A stretch of 64,000 nucleotides of DNA from Candidatus Saccharimonadota bacterium (GCA_002726935.1 PBTC01000014.1:1-64000), one strand, 5' to 3'; positions 46,634 to 56,630 are shown, numbered from the stretch's first letter. The notes: generated from the letters alone by a model not told the origin. Translations and numbers: made by a program.

Positions 46634-47704
46634 GTGTTCCATGCAATTGTAGTGCTTGTTTGTTTTGTTTCTATGATGGCGCTAGAGGTCAGTATGGGAG
46701 TCCCAAGCGAGCCCTTGGTAGTGTCGCTAATTGAAGCGCTGTCGAAAATGGCTGGCTTTCTGCTTGGAATCGGGGCAACTCACACTTTGATTCAAGTGCT
46801 CAAGGAGGCAAGTAATCTGGGCACCAGGACCGAGAGGAGGCATGCCGTTGCTCAAGGGTTCTTAAGATTATTGCTTCGCTGCACTTTCTTTTTGTTATCT
46901 GCCGTTGCTGCAGGTTGGTTTTTATCCCACTATGGTGACACCGCCGTTGCTTGGTGGCAAAAAGACCCTACTCAAGTCGTCACCTATTTGGCCGCTGTGG
47001 TTGTGATTACTGCTCTAGGTTTTTTTGCAGGGTTTTTTGATGATATGAGATTCTTCGGAGGCGCAAAGCAGGCCTCCCCAGTGATGGGCTCCTTGGCTTC
47101 CACTGCACAGGCAACCGTACATCTGTCCGACCGGGATGTGTCGGTGGCTGCGGCTCATGAGGCGGGCCACGCCCTGCTGCATGCGGCCTTAGTGCCGGTC
47201 CCCACAGACATAAAGATTAGCCTGGGCTCAAGTAACGGAACGCATGGAGTTCTTGCTTTTGTTACTGCGGGCACACGTGAAAACAGGCTGCCAAGCAAAG
47301 AATTTGCGCACTGGGAGATGCTTACCTATCTCGCTGGTACGGTTGCGGAGTCCTTTGCTTTTAAGCAACAGTCTATGGGGGCTACAGGAGACCACCGCCA
47401 GTGGATCAATGTGGCCATACAATACCTGAGCTGTTTTGGCGAGGAGGTATTTGTTGGCGATGCAAGTACAGATGCGGAGATTAAGTACAACAGGGCTATT
47501 CTGCGTGAACTTAGAGAGGCCCATATCCACGAGTTAGCAGACTTTTTCCTCGTCAACCGAGAGGTGTTCCATGAATTGAGAGAGCGCCTTATGACGCAGC
47601 ACAAATTGGTGCACGAGGAAATCAAGGACTTGTTCGACCGGGTTATTTTCCCGGAGGGCTTTCCTCGACCAAGCCTCTCGGCCTCGTCGGTAGAAATAAA
47701 ATAA
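46634..47704 (+). CDS. membrane M41 (FtsH-protease-domain)-like peptidase without AAA+ module
   Basis: 3-4 TM segments; AAHEAGHALLHAAL (HEAGH); LAGTVAESFAF. Confidence 0.65.
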   Translation: MFHAIVVLVCFVSMMALEVSMGVPSEPLVVSLIEALSKMAGFLLGIGATHTLIQVLKEASNLGTRTERRHAVAQGFLRLLLRCTFFLLSAVAAGWFLSHYGDTAVAWWQKDPTQVVTYLAAVVVITALGFFAGFFDDMRFFGGAKQASPVMGSLASTAQATVHLSDRDVSVAAAHEAGHALLHAALVPVPTDIKISLGSSNGTHGVLAFVTAGTRENRLPSKEFAHWEMLTYLAGTVAESFAFKQQSMGATGDHRQWINVAIQYLSCFGEEVFVGDASTDAEIKYNRAILRELREAHIHELADFFLVNREVFHELRERLMTQHKLVHEEIKDLFDRVIFPEGFPRPSLSASSVEIK

Positions 47705-47734
47705 CCTCTAAAAATAGACACAAGGATGCGTGAT

Positions 47735-48592
47735 ATGACACAAGTTGTTCAGATTCTTAAAGACGCTCTCTCAGCAAACGAGCGAGCCTTTCGCAACAAG
47801 CATACGGGCGAGGTTCAGTATGTCCTTGACGGCGAGGTCGATGCTTCGGTGTGGGATGATGTCATGATCATTCCAAATCTCTCTAACGAGGCGGTGGACG
47901 AGATTTTGTCCGCGGAGGGTCTTGTGCAAAAAGGGGAACGATCGCATCCCGATTCGTTTCTTGAGGCAGAAGCGCACGAGGTCTGGGCGCTAGCTCAAGT
48001 TCCGCCCGGCGGTGGCATTGAAGGCGCCGTTGAGCGAATCAAAAGTTTTTTGGCAAATATGAAGGTGACGGTGGTTGGAGACTTGCCGGAGGGTTGGGAG
48101 GCGGTCACCGCCGGAGCGGATGAAGCCTTGACCGACTATGCCAATAAGCGTCTTCGCGTGCGGGTCCGACGGGTTTTGCCGCCGTTCTCGGGTACATCAG
48201 GCGCTCGATCTTGGGGTGCACCCACTTTATCGGAAGCCATTACTCAGGCCTGTCAAGACCTCGGATTGAAGCGGCCCAACGAAACTGATTACATAGAGGA
48301 TCTCAAAGCAGACCTTAGTTCTCTGTCGGCAGAAGCGAACCGATCAGCCAATGAAATTGTAGCCCTTCATGAGAAAGTGGCTGAGCTCGAACGGGTTTGT
48401 GACGCTACCTATGTAGCCAAAGGCGCAGATGCATACCATCATGCTTGCGCAGAGATGGAACGCTGGCAAGAAGGCCGGAAGTTACAAGACAAAGACCCTG
48501 GGACAGAGGGAAGCCTGTGCGATGGTATTGCGTGGTTGCAGGAACGAATTGAAGAGCTTGAGGCTCAGATTAAAGAGAGTCGGGACAAGTAG
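47735..48592 (+). CDS. hypothetical protein with C-terminal coiled coil
   Basis: MTQVVQILKDALSANERAFRNKHTGEVQYV... Confidence 0.6.
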   Translation: MTQVVQILKDALSANERAFRNKHTGEVQYVLDGEVDASVWDDVMIIPNLSNEAVDEILSAEGLVQKGERSHPDSFLEAEAHEVWALAQVPPGGGIEGAVERIKSFLANMKVTVVGDLPEGWEAVTAGADEALTDYANKRLRVRVRRVLPPFSGTSGARSWGAPTLSEAITQACQDLGLKRPNETDYIEDLKADLSSLSAEANRSANEIVALHEKVAELERVCDATYVAKGADAYHHACAEMERWQEGRKLQDKDPGTEGSLCDGIAWLQERIEELEAQIKESRDK

Positions 48593-48616
48593 GCCAGTCC
48601 TTGCCATAGAAGAATA

Positions 48617-48645
48617 AAAGCCCGCTTCGATCGGGCTATTTTTTT
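48617..48645 (+). terminator. Rho-independent terminator
   Basis: AGCCCG-CTTCGAT-CGGGCT-ATTTTTTT. Confidence 0.8.
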
Positions 48646-48693
48646 GCTAATTTTCTTTCTAGGGTCCTTCCATGCTCTTTGGTTGGGTGTTGA

Positions 48694-48972
48694 TCACCAC
48701 TTGGGTCGAGGGGTTGTTGTCTTTTTCTGGGGAGTAAGGTTTGATTTCTGATTCGCGCTAAAAGAAGATGCGCGACCTTGCTGTTCCGGGTGGTCGTCAA
48801 TTACAAACTCACGGAGGTTGTCGTCGAATCTCGCGCCGATTTCCTGAGGCGTGTCGCACGGAAGGATAACTGTCTTTCCGGTCAGGCTGTCGATGCCATG
48901 AGAAACCAATAGCTCTTCTCTTTTGGTTTTCTCGTTGATTTCGCGAGTTGTGATGACAATAATCATAGTCAA
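48694..48972 (-). CDS. small hypothetical protein
   Basis: MIIVITTREINEKTKREELLVSHGIDSLTGKTVILP. Confidence 0.5.
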   Translation of the reverse strand: MTMIIVITTREINEKTKREELLVSHGIDSLTGKTVILPCDTPQEIGARFDDNLREFVIDDHPEQQGRASSFSANQKSNLTPQKKTTTPRPKW

Positions 48973-48973
48973 T

Positions 48974-48994
48974 TAAGATGCTTGTTGCATCTTA
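48974..48994. promoter_or_regulatory. operator-like palindrome overlapping a -35 box
   Basis: TAAGATGC-TTGTT-GCATCTTA; followed by TTGCAT-17-TATTAC (48985-49013). Confidence 0.5.
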
Positions 48995-49140
48995 TTTAAT
49001 ATAATGTTATTACTTTAGCACATTTCTCCCTCTGGTTCAAATAGAAACGGCTTGCTTTCTGCGGAGAACTCCGGCTCTTCGGGCAAAAAAAAGCCCCCAG
49101 TTTTGACCGGGGGCAAATTCTTCCGTTAAGAAGAGGAGAC

Positions 49141-49221
49141 ATGAATATAATTTACGCTACTCTGTACAGTTTGTGTAGGGAAATGCCTCTAATTCTTGAT
49201 TTATTTTTGTTTCTTTTTTGA
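49141..49221 (+). CDS. 26-aa hydrophobic peptide ORF
   Basis: AAGAGGAGAC-ATG then MNIIYATLYSLCREMPLILDLFLFLF*. Confidence 0.35.
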   Translation: MNIIYATLYSLCREMPLILDLFLFLF

Positions 49222-49345
49222 GTTTCGTAACCAGCGTTTTTTGTACCTTGGTTTTCTTTGGAAGCGCAATTGAGGTTCTCTACAATTTAGGGGAAGTCGA
49301 ACTTTGTTCCTGACAGCCAAGATAATCATTTAAGAAAAAGGCGCC

Positions 49346-50038
49346 ATGATTTCCTTTTGCAAGTCCTTCGAATTAAAGCACTCCAGCGGATGCCTGGATG
49401 TTCGTTTACTCGAGCCTGACAGGCTTGAAGTCAGGTTGCTGATTAGTTCAATTGGCCCAACCATAGGCGTGCGCCCCAAATCCCTCGACAAAAGTGCCCG
49501 CTTGACGGCACAACTAAACACCGGATTTCGGTGTGTGGAGGATTTGCTATCGCTGCATGAACGACTTAAATTTGAGATCACTCTGTTCGATTCCATGTGT
49601 GCGCTCGAGGAAATCAAGCGTTCGCACGTACATACGTGGTTATCTTCGAATGCTCTCGTTGAAGTGTTCGTCCTCAATGGCACACGGACATTCAGGCTTA
49701 CTACTTTTGCGGATAAGCGTCTTTTAGGCTCAAAGGATGCACATTACACGCTGGATCGCGTAGGTGAAGATCTTCTCTTGGAGGCTTTGCGGGAGCTCTG
49801 TGACATGACCCAACGCTTTTTTACTCAGTTGGACGGCAGATCTCTGTCTGCGTCAAAGTCCTCCAGGGGCAAGCCGGCAGCATCCCCTGTAACTGGCTCG
49901 GGTGCTGATGGCCCAATTCAACCTGTTGTTGCCTTGGGTCCAAACGGCAGGAGACGTTCTCGAAAAATTGAACCCTCCTCGGTGTCGGTTCCGACTTGGC
50001 CCTTAAAGGTCAGCAGCTCCGATCAAGACGGGTTCTGA
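49346..50038 (+). CDS. hypothetical protein, paralog of 62738-63406
   Basis: 230 aa; collinear similarity and shared P-x-WP-x(4)-S-x-D tail. Confidence 0.65.
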   Translation: MISFCKSFELKHSSGCLDVRLLEPDRLEVRLLISSIGPTIGVRPKSLDKSARLTAQLNTGFRCVEDLLSLHERLKFEITLFDSMCALEEIKRSHVHTWLSSNALVEVFVLNGTRTFRLTTFADKRLLGSKDAHYTLDRVGEDLLLEALRELCDMTQRFFTQLDGRSLSASKSSRGKPAASPVTGSGADGPIQPVVALGPNGRRRSRKIEPSSVSVPTWPLKVSSSDQDGF

Positions 50039-50065
50039 AAAGACCCCCGAAAGCCACCGCCTTAG

Positions 50066-50830
50066 CTACATTCCCGGGGATTTTTGCTGTTTTCTGATAC
50101 CTCGAATTGAGTCAAAAACACCAGAGACTTTTCTAAAGTTTTCTCGTCCCTGCTGAGGGAGACTCAAAAGTTCTTCGAGTGTTTTGTCCTCTGATTGCAG
50201 GCGCCACTGCTCAAAATCTCCATGGTTTCCCATCGTGACAGTGGTAGGGTTCGCATCCAATCCGTCAAAAAGTCCATCGGCAAGTTTTCGGCTATGCGAC
50301 ACAACGAGCACTGAAAACTCAGATTCGCTATGCAACGCCTTTACTTCTTGTGCGATTAGTTCGCCAACGGCGCGGTGAAAGGTTTCAGCAAGTCCCAGTT
50401 CTGGCTCATCAAGCACCAGGATGACTTTTTTGCCCTCCTCCAGTCGAGACAGCACATTGGAGAAGCCTTTTTTGATCATGCCGGCCGAGGTCGCTCCAGT
50501 CGATTGTTCAGACTCGTTGCCAAACATCATTGATCGACGTAACCCGGCCATGTCGTCCAAGCCTGAGCCAGTTCTCTCTCGAATGGAAATGCTCACTGTG
50601 GATACGTCCTCGGAGATGTCTTTGGCGATTCTGCGCACGTTGTCCACGAAAAAAGACTTCCCGCTTGCATTGTCGCCGACGACAAGAACAATTCTGGGGT
50701 CGCCAGGCTCAATGTTTGCTCGAAAAGGGTTGTCCTGGTGCGACCAGAAGATTGTTTCTTGCGTCAGTTCTTTTGCTGCATTTAGAAAGAGACCTTCTTT
50801 GTTAAGCTCAGATTTCATTTGTATTCTCAC
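50066..50830 (-). CDS. stand-alone AAA/ABC-type ATPase with C-terminal tag (KQQKSPGM)
   Basis: VVGDNASGKSFF Walker A; VILVLDEPELGL Walker B; VVSHSRK. Confidence 0.75.
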   Translation of the reverse strand: MRIQMKSELNKEGLFLNAAKELTQETIFWSHQDNPFRANIEPGDPRIVLVVGDNASGKSFFVDNVRRIAKDISEDVSTVSISIRERTGSGLDDMAGLRRSMMFGNESEQSTGATSAGMIKKGFSNVLSRLEEGKKVILVLDEPELGLAETFHRAVGELIAQEVKALHSESEFSVLVVSHSRKLADGLFDGLDANPTTVTMGNHGDFEQWRLQSEDKTLEELLSLPQQGRENFRKVSGVFDSIRGIRKQQKSPGM

Positions 50831-51558
50831 ATTGACGGTCCACTGCGACGCCTGATGGTCACGACCTCTTCCTGTCCAAAGGCTTCTTCGAATTCGGACT
50901 TGTCAACGATCCGTACGTTTTCTGTCAGGCCGTCCAGCGCATCGATGCCCTCACATTCCAGTCGCCCGCACAGAGCGTCTAGTGCATCTTGTTCTCTGGA
51001 GGCGAACACAGGATCACCTGAGCATATCAGGGCGCCATCATGGCCGTATAGATTGATCTGACAGCCGTAGTTATTCATCCAGTCCTCAAGCATCTGCAAA
51101 TCTGCATTGGTTACTTCGGTAACCTCACTGCCCGGGGGGAGCATCACAAACGCAATGGACTGATCCCAGTGCATGCCAGGTGACTTCTGGCTGCCAAGGC
51201 GCAAGGACATCGTACTGTGCTCGGTCTCGATCACAGGTATGAGCTTAAACCCCTTCTTCTCCATGGCTTCTGGTGAGAAATCTGGGCCTGGGTTGAATAT
51301 GCTGTTGCGACGAGGTGAAACATAGATGCGGGCATAATCCGGATCACCAGAAACCTCGTTGTTTTCAAATTCACCTAGGGTGTAGGTTTCACAGTCTTCG
51401 GTCCGGTGATGTTCCTCAAATCCCTCTGTGGGATATGCTTTTTTGAGCTCAAAGCCGGCGTCTCCCTCCCTTAAATAAACAGAGGATTCCATTGATGCGT
51501 CTTGCACTGCTTTCTTAATGCTCTCATCGTTGAAAATTGAATAGGTTGCTTTGGTCAT
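50827..51558 (-). CDS. hypothetical protein with C-terminal tag (RRRSGPSM)
   Basis: ORF overlapping the ATPase gene by 4 nt. Confidence 0.65.
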   Translation of the reverse strand: MTKATYSIFNDESIKKAVQDASMESSVYLREGDAGFELKKAYPTEGFEEHHRTEDCETYTLGEFENNEVSGDPDYARIYVSPRRNSIFNPGPDFSPEAMEKKGFKLIPVIETEHSTMSLRLGSQKSPGMHWDQSIAFVMLPPGSEVTEVTNADLQMLEDWMNNYGCQINLYGHDGALICSGDPVFASREQDALDALCGRLECEGIDALDGLTENVRIVDKSEFEEAFGQEEVVTIRRRSGPSM

Positions 51559-51661
51559 TTTGGCTCTCTAGTTGATCGGCTTACTCTTCATGATATACCG
51601 CCGTCAGGAAGGCCAAAAGCAATCTCATAGCCTTAAAAGCGGGGTGCAGTACTGAGTATGA

Positions 51662-52150
51662 TCATTTGGGGTCAAACTTTATTTGGCCGATTTTTCTGAA
51701 TCCGCTTACCTGGGAGTAGGAAAACTTCTCTTCGATCTCGTCGAGATCCTGGGACCGTTTAATTTTCCCAACTGGGTGTGTATCAAGGTCCACTGCCATT
51801 AGGAATCTTTGCCCTGAGTCTGTGCACAGTAACCAGCGACCACAATCGAGCTCAAGAACGTCGCCGGGACCTACCGCTTGTGAATTAGTGTCTTTTTGGT
51901 TGTGCTCAATTGTGAAGATGCCGCCTTTGTCCAGTGCGTACCTATCTAGTCCAAGGGTTTTCTCTATTTTCCTGGCGGCTCGATCGCCAATCGGCCTGGC
52001 TTTCGGGCCTTCCTTTACCCAGGAGGAGATGGACTGCTGGCTGACATTCATGGCGGTGGCCATGCTTTGCTGTCGGCCTTCGAACCTTTCTTGAAGTAAG
52101 CGGTTCATGTTTTTACGACGGATGTCGATGTAGGGATCGTATTCAGTCAT
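51662..52150 (-). CDS. XRE-family transcriptional regulator
   Basis: RQQSMATAMNVSQQSISSWVKEGPKARPIGDRAARKIEKTL. Confidence 0.75.
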   Translation of the reverse strand: MTEYDPYIDIRRKNMNRLLQERFEGRQQSMATAMNVSQQSISSWVKEGPKARPIGDRAARKIEKTLGLDRYALDKGGIFTIEHNQKDTNSQAVGPGDVLELDCGRWLLCTDSGQRFLMAVDLDTHPVGKIKRSQDLDEIEEKFSYSQVSGFRKIGQIKFDPK

Positions 52151-52257
52151 TTGTATAAGGTTGTGATTTCAACGCATTGATGTTACCACCATATGGTTTA
52201 AAGGTTGTATTGTCAGGTTTATTTGCAGGCGCTTGCCGGCGGCCGCACGACCCACCT

Positions 52258-54423
52258 CTAAATCCGACTGGACTGATCTTTTAATGGGTCAATGCTTTGT
52301 CCGGCATAGCCAGGCCCCCTGTCGATAGGAATAAGAGGGGGTGAGGGGCGATCTGGATACATGGGCAGGTCGAAAGCTTCTCCGATTAAACCCAATTCGA
52401 ATTCTCCAATTGAACAGCCTCCGGGTTTTGATTTTGTCTCGTCGTCACTTGATGATTCTGGCTTTCGAAGAGCGGATTCAGTTAGAAGTGCTTTAATCAG
52501 TTCCTGGTCTTCAATTTCAAGCAACGAGTTGAAGCGCCCTTTCATTTCAATAATCTCGAAAGTGTCTTGACCATGGAATTCGATGCTGCAGACGAAGTCC
52601 AGCTCTTTAGTCTTAAGCTTTCCCTCTAGGATGTATAGCTTTCCATCGAGAATCCTCTGGTGTTTTGAATAGAGGCAGTTTTTAAATATCGATCCTGTTA
52701 AATGAAGCTCCCTTCGTGTGCTAATTAGCTTGGCACTGAGTTTGTCCGAATCAATTTCCTGAGGGTTGTGGAAGTAAGTCACATCCTGATCTTTAAAGGA
52801 TGATCGATACAAATCAATGTGCCAACGATCTGATGCTTTTTTGAGCGCCGCATAAGATGGAAATTTGACGACAGCCTGGGAGTTTGAGCTTTTATTGGGC
52901 CGAAGAAATGTGTCGTTAAGGTAGTCAACAACATCCATAACTTCGCTGAGGGTGGTCTTTTCTATTTCATGACTTTCGACCTCATCGCAGGGCATATGCG
53001 CCCCCCGAATTCGTTCCAAGATTAGTCGCCCAACTTTTTCTTGGTTGGCGCGTATTGTTGCGAGTCTTTTGGTCTTGTCTTTATAGTCACCTGGTTGGTA
53101 CTCAGCGTACAGAGCCTCCCAGCGGTTCCCTAGTTTTCTAGCTATTTTTTGGAATACTTCCGCCTCTGCTATAGAAATGCTTTCACCTTGAGGAATAAGC
53201 ATCACGGTGTGGGCTTGAGTCGTTATAGTTTTCGAGTCGATGTGGTGTGAGTATTCTCCAGGGTAAAGAATATCGAGTACCGGAGAGGATTGGTGCACGG
53301 ACCTCTTCCAGCGTACGATTGTGCCGAGATCTTCAGTTGCCATTCTTGATCGTGTGTTGGGCGCGGCTTCATACTCGTCGCCTGCTGCAAGGTTCAACAA
53401 CGCATCGAAGCCGCGATCATTTAAGAGGTACGGCAATACCTTTCCAAGGACATCAAAGTTGATGTCTGTTCTAGCGAAGACGCTTGGTGGACATGGGACC
53501 GTTTCTTTGCGCCTTAGAATACTTTTTGACACAGTTCGCTTCACGATCATTCTGTTCAGAAATTCTCTGCTAGGCGATGGGAATAAAGATAAAAAAAGTT
53601 TTGCTAATTCTCGTCCTGTGTCTCTGATTTGGTGTTCTAAGAGGTCCAGTCCATCATGATATTCTCCACCAATAAAACGGGCGAGGTCGGCAACAATGCC
53701 ACTGTAGGCGATGGCCGCAGCGAATATACCACCCAAATGGACCAGGCTCAATTCGGTTTTACTGTTAGTGCAGTCGTCAATGTTTTTGAGAAGTGACCTT
53801 GCAGTGGACGAGCTCAGATTGATCCATCTTGGGATATCAATGTTTTCGCTTGGATTGATGTAGTCTATCTCTATAAGAGGAGATCCATTTTTCCTCATTT
53901 CTCTGACGACCTGGGTCCAATGAGCATTGGCTTCAAGATTCGCAGTAATTCTCATCCATGAGTATTTGGTCGCTTCTGTCGCAAAAACTCTTCCAGGAGC
54001 AATCAGGAGGTTACAGCAGAGATAACAGTTAGCCCCAATTTTAATCGGTTCCCTAGGAAGTGCGATCTTACTGCTTTGGACCTTGTTTTGGTGATGAAGA
54101 ATCGACGCAGAGAGCTCTACGAATAATCTCAACTCGTGGACATCCTGAAGCTCAAGATGATGTCTTAATCTGAATTCCCTCTCTAGCTTCAGGCCGTTTA
54201 AAGGCATTATCACGCGCGCTATGCGTATGTAGATCCTAGTGCGCCTCTGCTCTTCCGACTCCGGTCTGGGTCTGTAAATTTCGTCAACATCGTTTTCCCA
54301 TTGCAGAACTAGCGATGCGATGTCGCTTAATCCCAGGTTGTAAAGGGACTGCAGAGCTTTGTCCCTTATCGCAGGGTAGTCTGACCTCTTGCGCAGCAGA
54401 TTGGATGCGATTGGTGGAATCAT
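52258..54423 (-). CDS. divergent PcfJ-like protein
   Basis: RELHLTGSIFKNCLYSKHQRILDGKLYIL resembles the PcfJ 'G..M.NC...Y...I..G...I' core. Confidence 0.4.
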   Translation of the reverse strand: MIPPIASNLLRKRSDYPAIRDKALQSLYNLGLSDIASLVLQWENDVDEIYRPRPESEEQRRTRIYIRIARVIMPLNGLKLEREFRLRHHLELQDVHELRLFVELSASILHHQNKVQSSKIALPREPIKIGANCYLCCNLLIAPGRVFATEATKYSWMRITANLEANAHWTQVVREMRKNGSPLIEIDYINPSENIDIPRWINLSSSTARSLLKNIDDCTNSKTELSLVHLGGIFAAAIAYSGIVADLARFIGGEYHDGLDLLEHQIRDTGRELAKLFLSLFPSPSREFLNRMIVKRTVSKSILRRKETVPCPPSVFARTDINFDVLGKVLPYLLNDRGFDALLNLAAGDEYEAAPNTRSRMATEDLGTIVRWKRSVHQSSPVLDILYPGEYSHHIDSKTITTQAHTVMLIPQGESISIAEAEVFQKIARKLGNRWEALYAEYQPGDYKDKTKRLATIRANQEKVGRLILERIRGAHMPCDEVESHEIEKTTLSEVMDVVDYLNDTFLRPNKSSNSQAVVKFPSYAALKKASDRWHIDLYRSSFKDQDVTYFHNPQEIDSDKLSAKLISTRRELHLTGSIFKNCLYSKHQRILDGKLYILEGKLKTKELDFVCSIEFHGQDTFEIIEMKGRFNSLLEIEDQELIKALLTESALRKPESSSDDETKSKPGGCSIGEFELGLIGEAFDLPMYPDRPSPPLIPIDRGPGYAGQSIDPLKDQSSRI

Positions 54424-54565
54424 TTGAGCAGCTTCGTTCGTTTCTATAATATTTACTTTAAATTATTTTAAGTGTATCATTAAAAATGATCTTCGAGCCT
54501 AACGATTTCTCAAAAGATTGTTAGTTTCCCCGCCCTCTCAAGCCTGTTCCAGGCCGGCGTTTTGC

Positions 54566-55528
54566 CTAGATTCTTTTAATCAGCTCTTTCAGTGCGGTCG
54601 TACTTTGTCCGATGTAGCCCGGTTCCATTTCGATGTAGTTGGCCCCAGGAATGGACAGGGCAAACGGACTATGCGTGGCAATGATCACTTGAAACTTTGA
54701 TGGGTCAACTCGTTCAAAAACACCGCGCCACAGCCTGTCTTGCCAGTCGAACGAGAACCCTGACTCGGGCTCGTCAAACAACAAAGTTCGAGGGCCCTTT
54801 TCGATTTTGGCAGTCATCATCTCGTCAACGACCTTAAGCCGCGGCTCCCAGTAGGAATTCACGTTGCGTGATACTTTGAACTCGATTGACTCTGGAAAGC
54901 CAATGTTCTTATTCTTTCGGGTTGTTTTCTTTTGATCTCGAGAAAGGCCTTTTGCGTACACCGGCGTACCTGATTTCTTATTGGCGGTCTGCTTTGCTTT
55001 CTGTGGTTGCGGCTCTTGTTCCTCTCGCAAGACGGATAGCATTCGATCGAGGCGAGTGAGGCCAAGCTGCCCTGTGGACCCGCGGCGCAGAGAATTCTCA
55101 AGTCCCATGTCGAAAAAGTCGTCATCAAATCCACCGCCGATAAAGCCCTCTTTGGCTCTGGCATCAAAATACATGATGGGCTGGCCATCATGGATCAGTT
55201 TGCATGGAATCCCAGGGCTTTGTGCGCCCAGGCCAACAAAGACCTCAGATAGCCAAGAGGATGTCACGCATGAACGGCCGCCCTGCACTGCCGCCATGCT
55301 CATTCCAATCATTTGCAAAAGTGTGCTTTTGCCTGATCCGTTGCCACCAAAGAGGATGTTAAGCCCTGGCTTGAATTCAACTTTCTTGTTTCGCTTAAGG
55401 AAATCGATTTCAGCAGCCCAAGGAAACGTGCACTTTTCAGAGTTTGCCGCAGACTTTAGGTATTCAAAGGACTCGATCAATTTGTTGCCTCCTGAGGGAC
55501 TAGCCATCCAAAGCCTGCTTTTTGACAA
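54566..55528 (-). CDS. stand-alone AAA/ABC-type ATPase
   Basis: LFGGNGSGKSTLLQ Walker A; TLLFDEPESGFSFDWQ; VIIATHSPFAL. Confidence 0.8.
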   Translation of the reverse strand: MSKSRLWMASPSGGNKLIESFEYLKSAANSEKCTFPWAAEIDFLKRNKKVEFKPGLNILFGGNGSGKSTLLQMIGMSMAAVQGGRSCVTSSWLSEVFVGLGAQSPGIPCKLIHDGQPIMYFDARAKEGFIGGGFDDDFFDMGLENSLRRGSTGQLGLTRLDRMLSVLREEQEPQPQKAKQTANKKSGTPVYAKGLSRDQKKTTRKNKNIGFPESIEFKVSRNVNSYWEPRLKVVDEMMTAKIEKGPRTLLFDEPESGFSFDWQDRLWRGVFERVDPSKFQVIIATHSPFALSIPGANYIEMEPGYIGQSTTALKELIKRI

Positions 55529-55550
55529 GGCTTTGGATTCAGCTTTATAG

Positions 55551-56630
55551 CTATTTTTTGCTTTGTTTTGATAGATCGCTAGCTACTCGTGCTCGGTCCT
55601 TCTGGATCTCGTCTTTTTGGGCTTTTATCATCTTTAAGTCCCGTTCCGAGTGAATTTCTGTGGTCCTAGTTCTATTTAATCCGAAGATGACCACCTCTTG
55701 ATCGATCTTCTTTTCGGAGGCATTGTTCAGTTCAGATAGACCATCTTCAGCTTCCTTTTGCTCTGGCGTTTCTGATTCTTCGGTACTTAGAATATGCGCT
55801 CGGGCTAGCGTGCGATCGAGACCGTTGCGCACGTAGAAGATTGTGTGCGCCGGCAAAGTGTGTCCGTCGCCATACACCAAGGAGGTGAGATTCTCGTCAA
55901 TTTGTGCGAAGTCTGCTGAATCGACCAAGAACTCGAGCGCCTCAACGTCATTGCCCGCAAACCGAATCTCGTTTGTGGTGTAGACGATCTTAGAAAGCTC
56001 ATTTCTATCGAGTCCGGTGATTTGCTTTGAGTCATAATCCTGCGCCAGTACAAAGAGGATTTCTGCAAAACAACGGTGGCTGCTAATCAAGCTCGATACG
56101 GCATCGCCCCCGCCATCATCATGTTTGTGGTGTGCTGTCGAGTAGAAGAAAGACTGGACCGGGTTTTCGTCAAAGCTGCCCGAGATCTCAGATCTCCATG
56201 CGTAGCTCGGGTAGATGGCGGTAGGCTCAAACTGCCTTGTTTGGCCGCTGATCTGCTGTTCAAGCATCCACAAGAATGAGGAGCTATCCAGTTTGATTAC
56301 AACGTAACTGAAGTCCCCGCCTGGGTCGGAAGCGGGTACAACCAGATTCACCTGTTTGGATCCCGTCGCTTTCTCGTAGGCCGCAAATACGGCCTCGATC
56401 ATTTGTCCGGTGATATTGACGCCTGCAATGTTCAATGAGGCCTGACCTTTCAGCGAAGGTGCTACCTCGTGATAGTTGTTGTAGCCAAACACGCTTGCGG
56501 CGAGTTCCAGTGAGGCCGATAGTGGGAGGTGCAGATTGATCTCAGTGGCACGCTGCTGCATGCGCGCGGAGATTTCTTTGATGTTGAAAGCGTTAATGTT
56601 CAGTGGTGCTGGTTTCTGTTGTGCTGTCAT
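55551..56630 (-). CDS. protein with shared N-terminal helical domain
   Basis: INAFNIKEISARMQQRATEINLHLPLSASLELAASVFGYNNYHEVAPSL. Confidence 0.7.
   Translation of the reverse strand: MTAQQKPAPLNINAFNIKEISARMQQRATEINLHLPLSASLELAASVFGYNNYHEVAPSLKGQASLNIAGVNITGQMIEAVFAAYEKATGSKQVNLVVPASDPGGDFSYVVIKLDSSSFLWMLEQQISGQTRQFEPTAIYPSYAWRSEISGSFDENPVQSFFYSTAHHKHDDGGGDAVSSLISSHRCFAEILFVLAQDYDSKQITGLDRNELSKIVYTTNEIRFAGNDVEALEFLVDSADFAQIDENLTSLVYGDGHTLPAHTIFYVRNGLDRTLARAHILSTEESETPEQKEAEDGLSELNNASEKKIDQEVVIFGLNRTRTTEIHSERDLKMIKAQKDEIQKDRARVASDLSKQSKK

Noticed and set aside
54450-54480. TATCAT within an AT-rich stretch as another promoter
   Set aside because: No acceptable -35 at 17 nt and orientation does not fit the neighbouring minus-strand genes.
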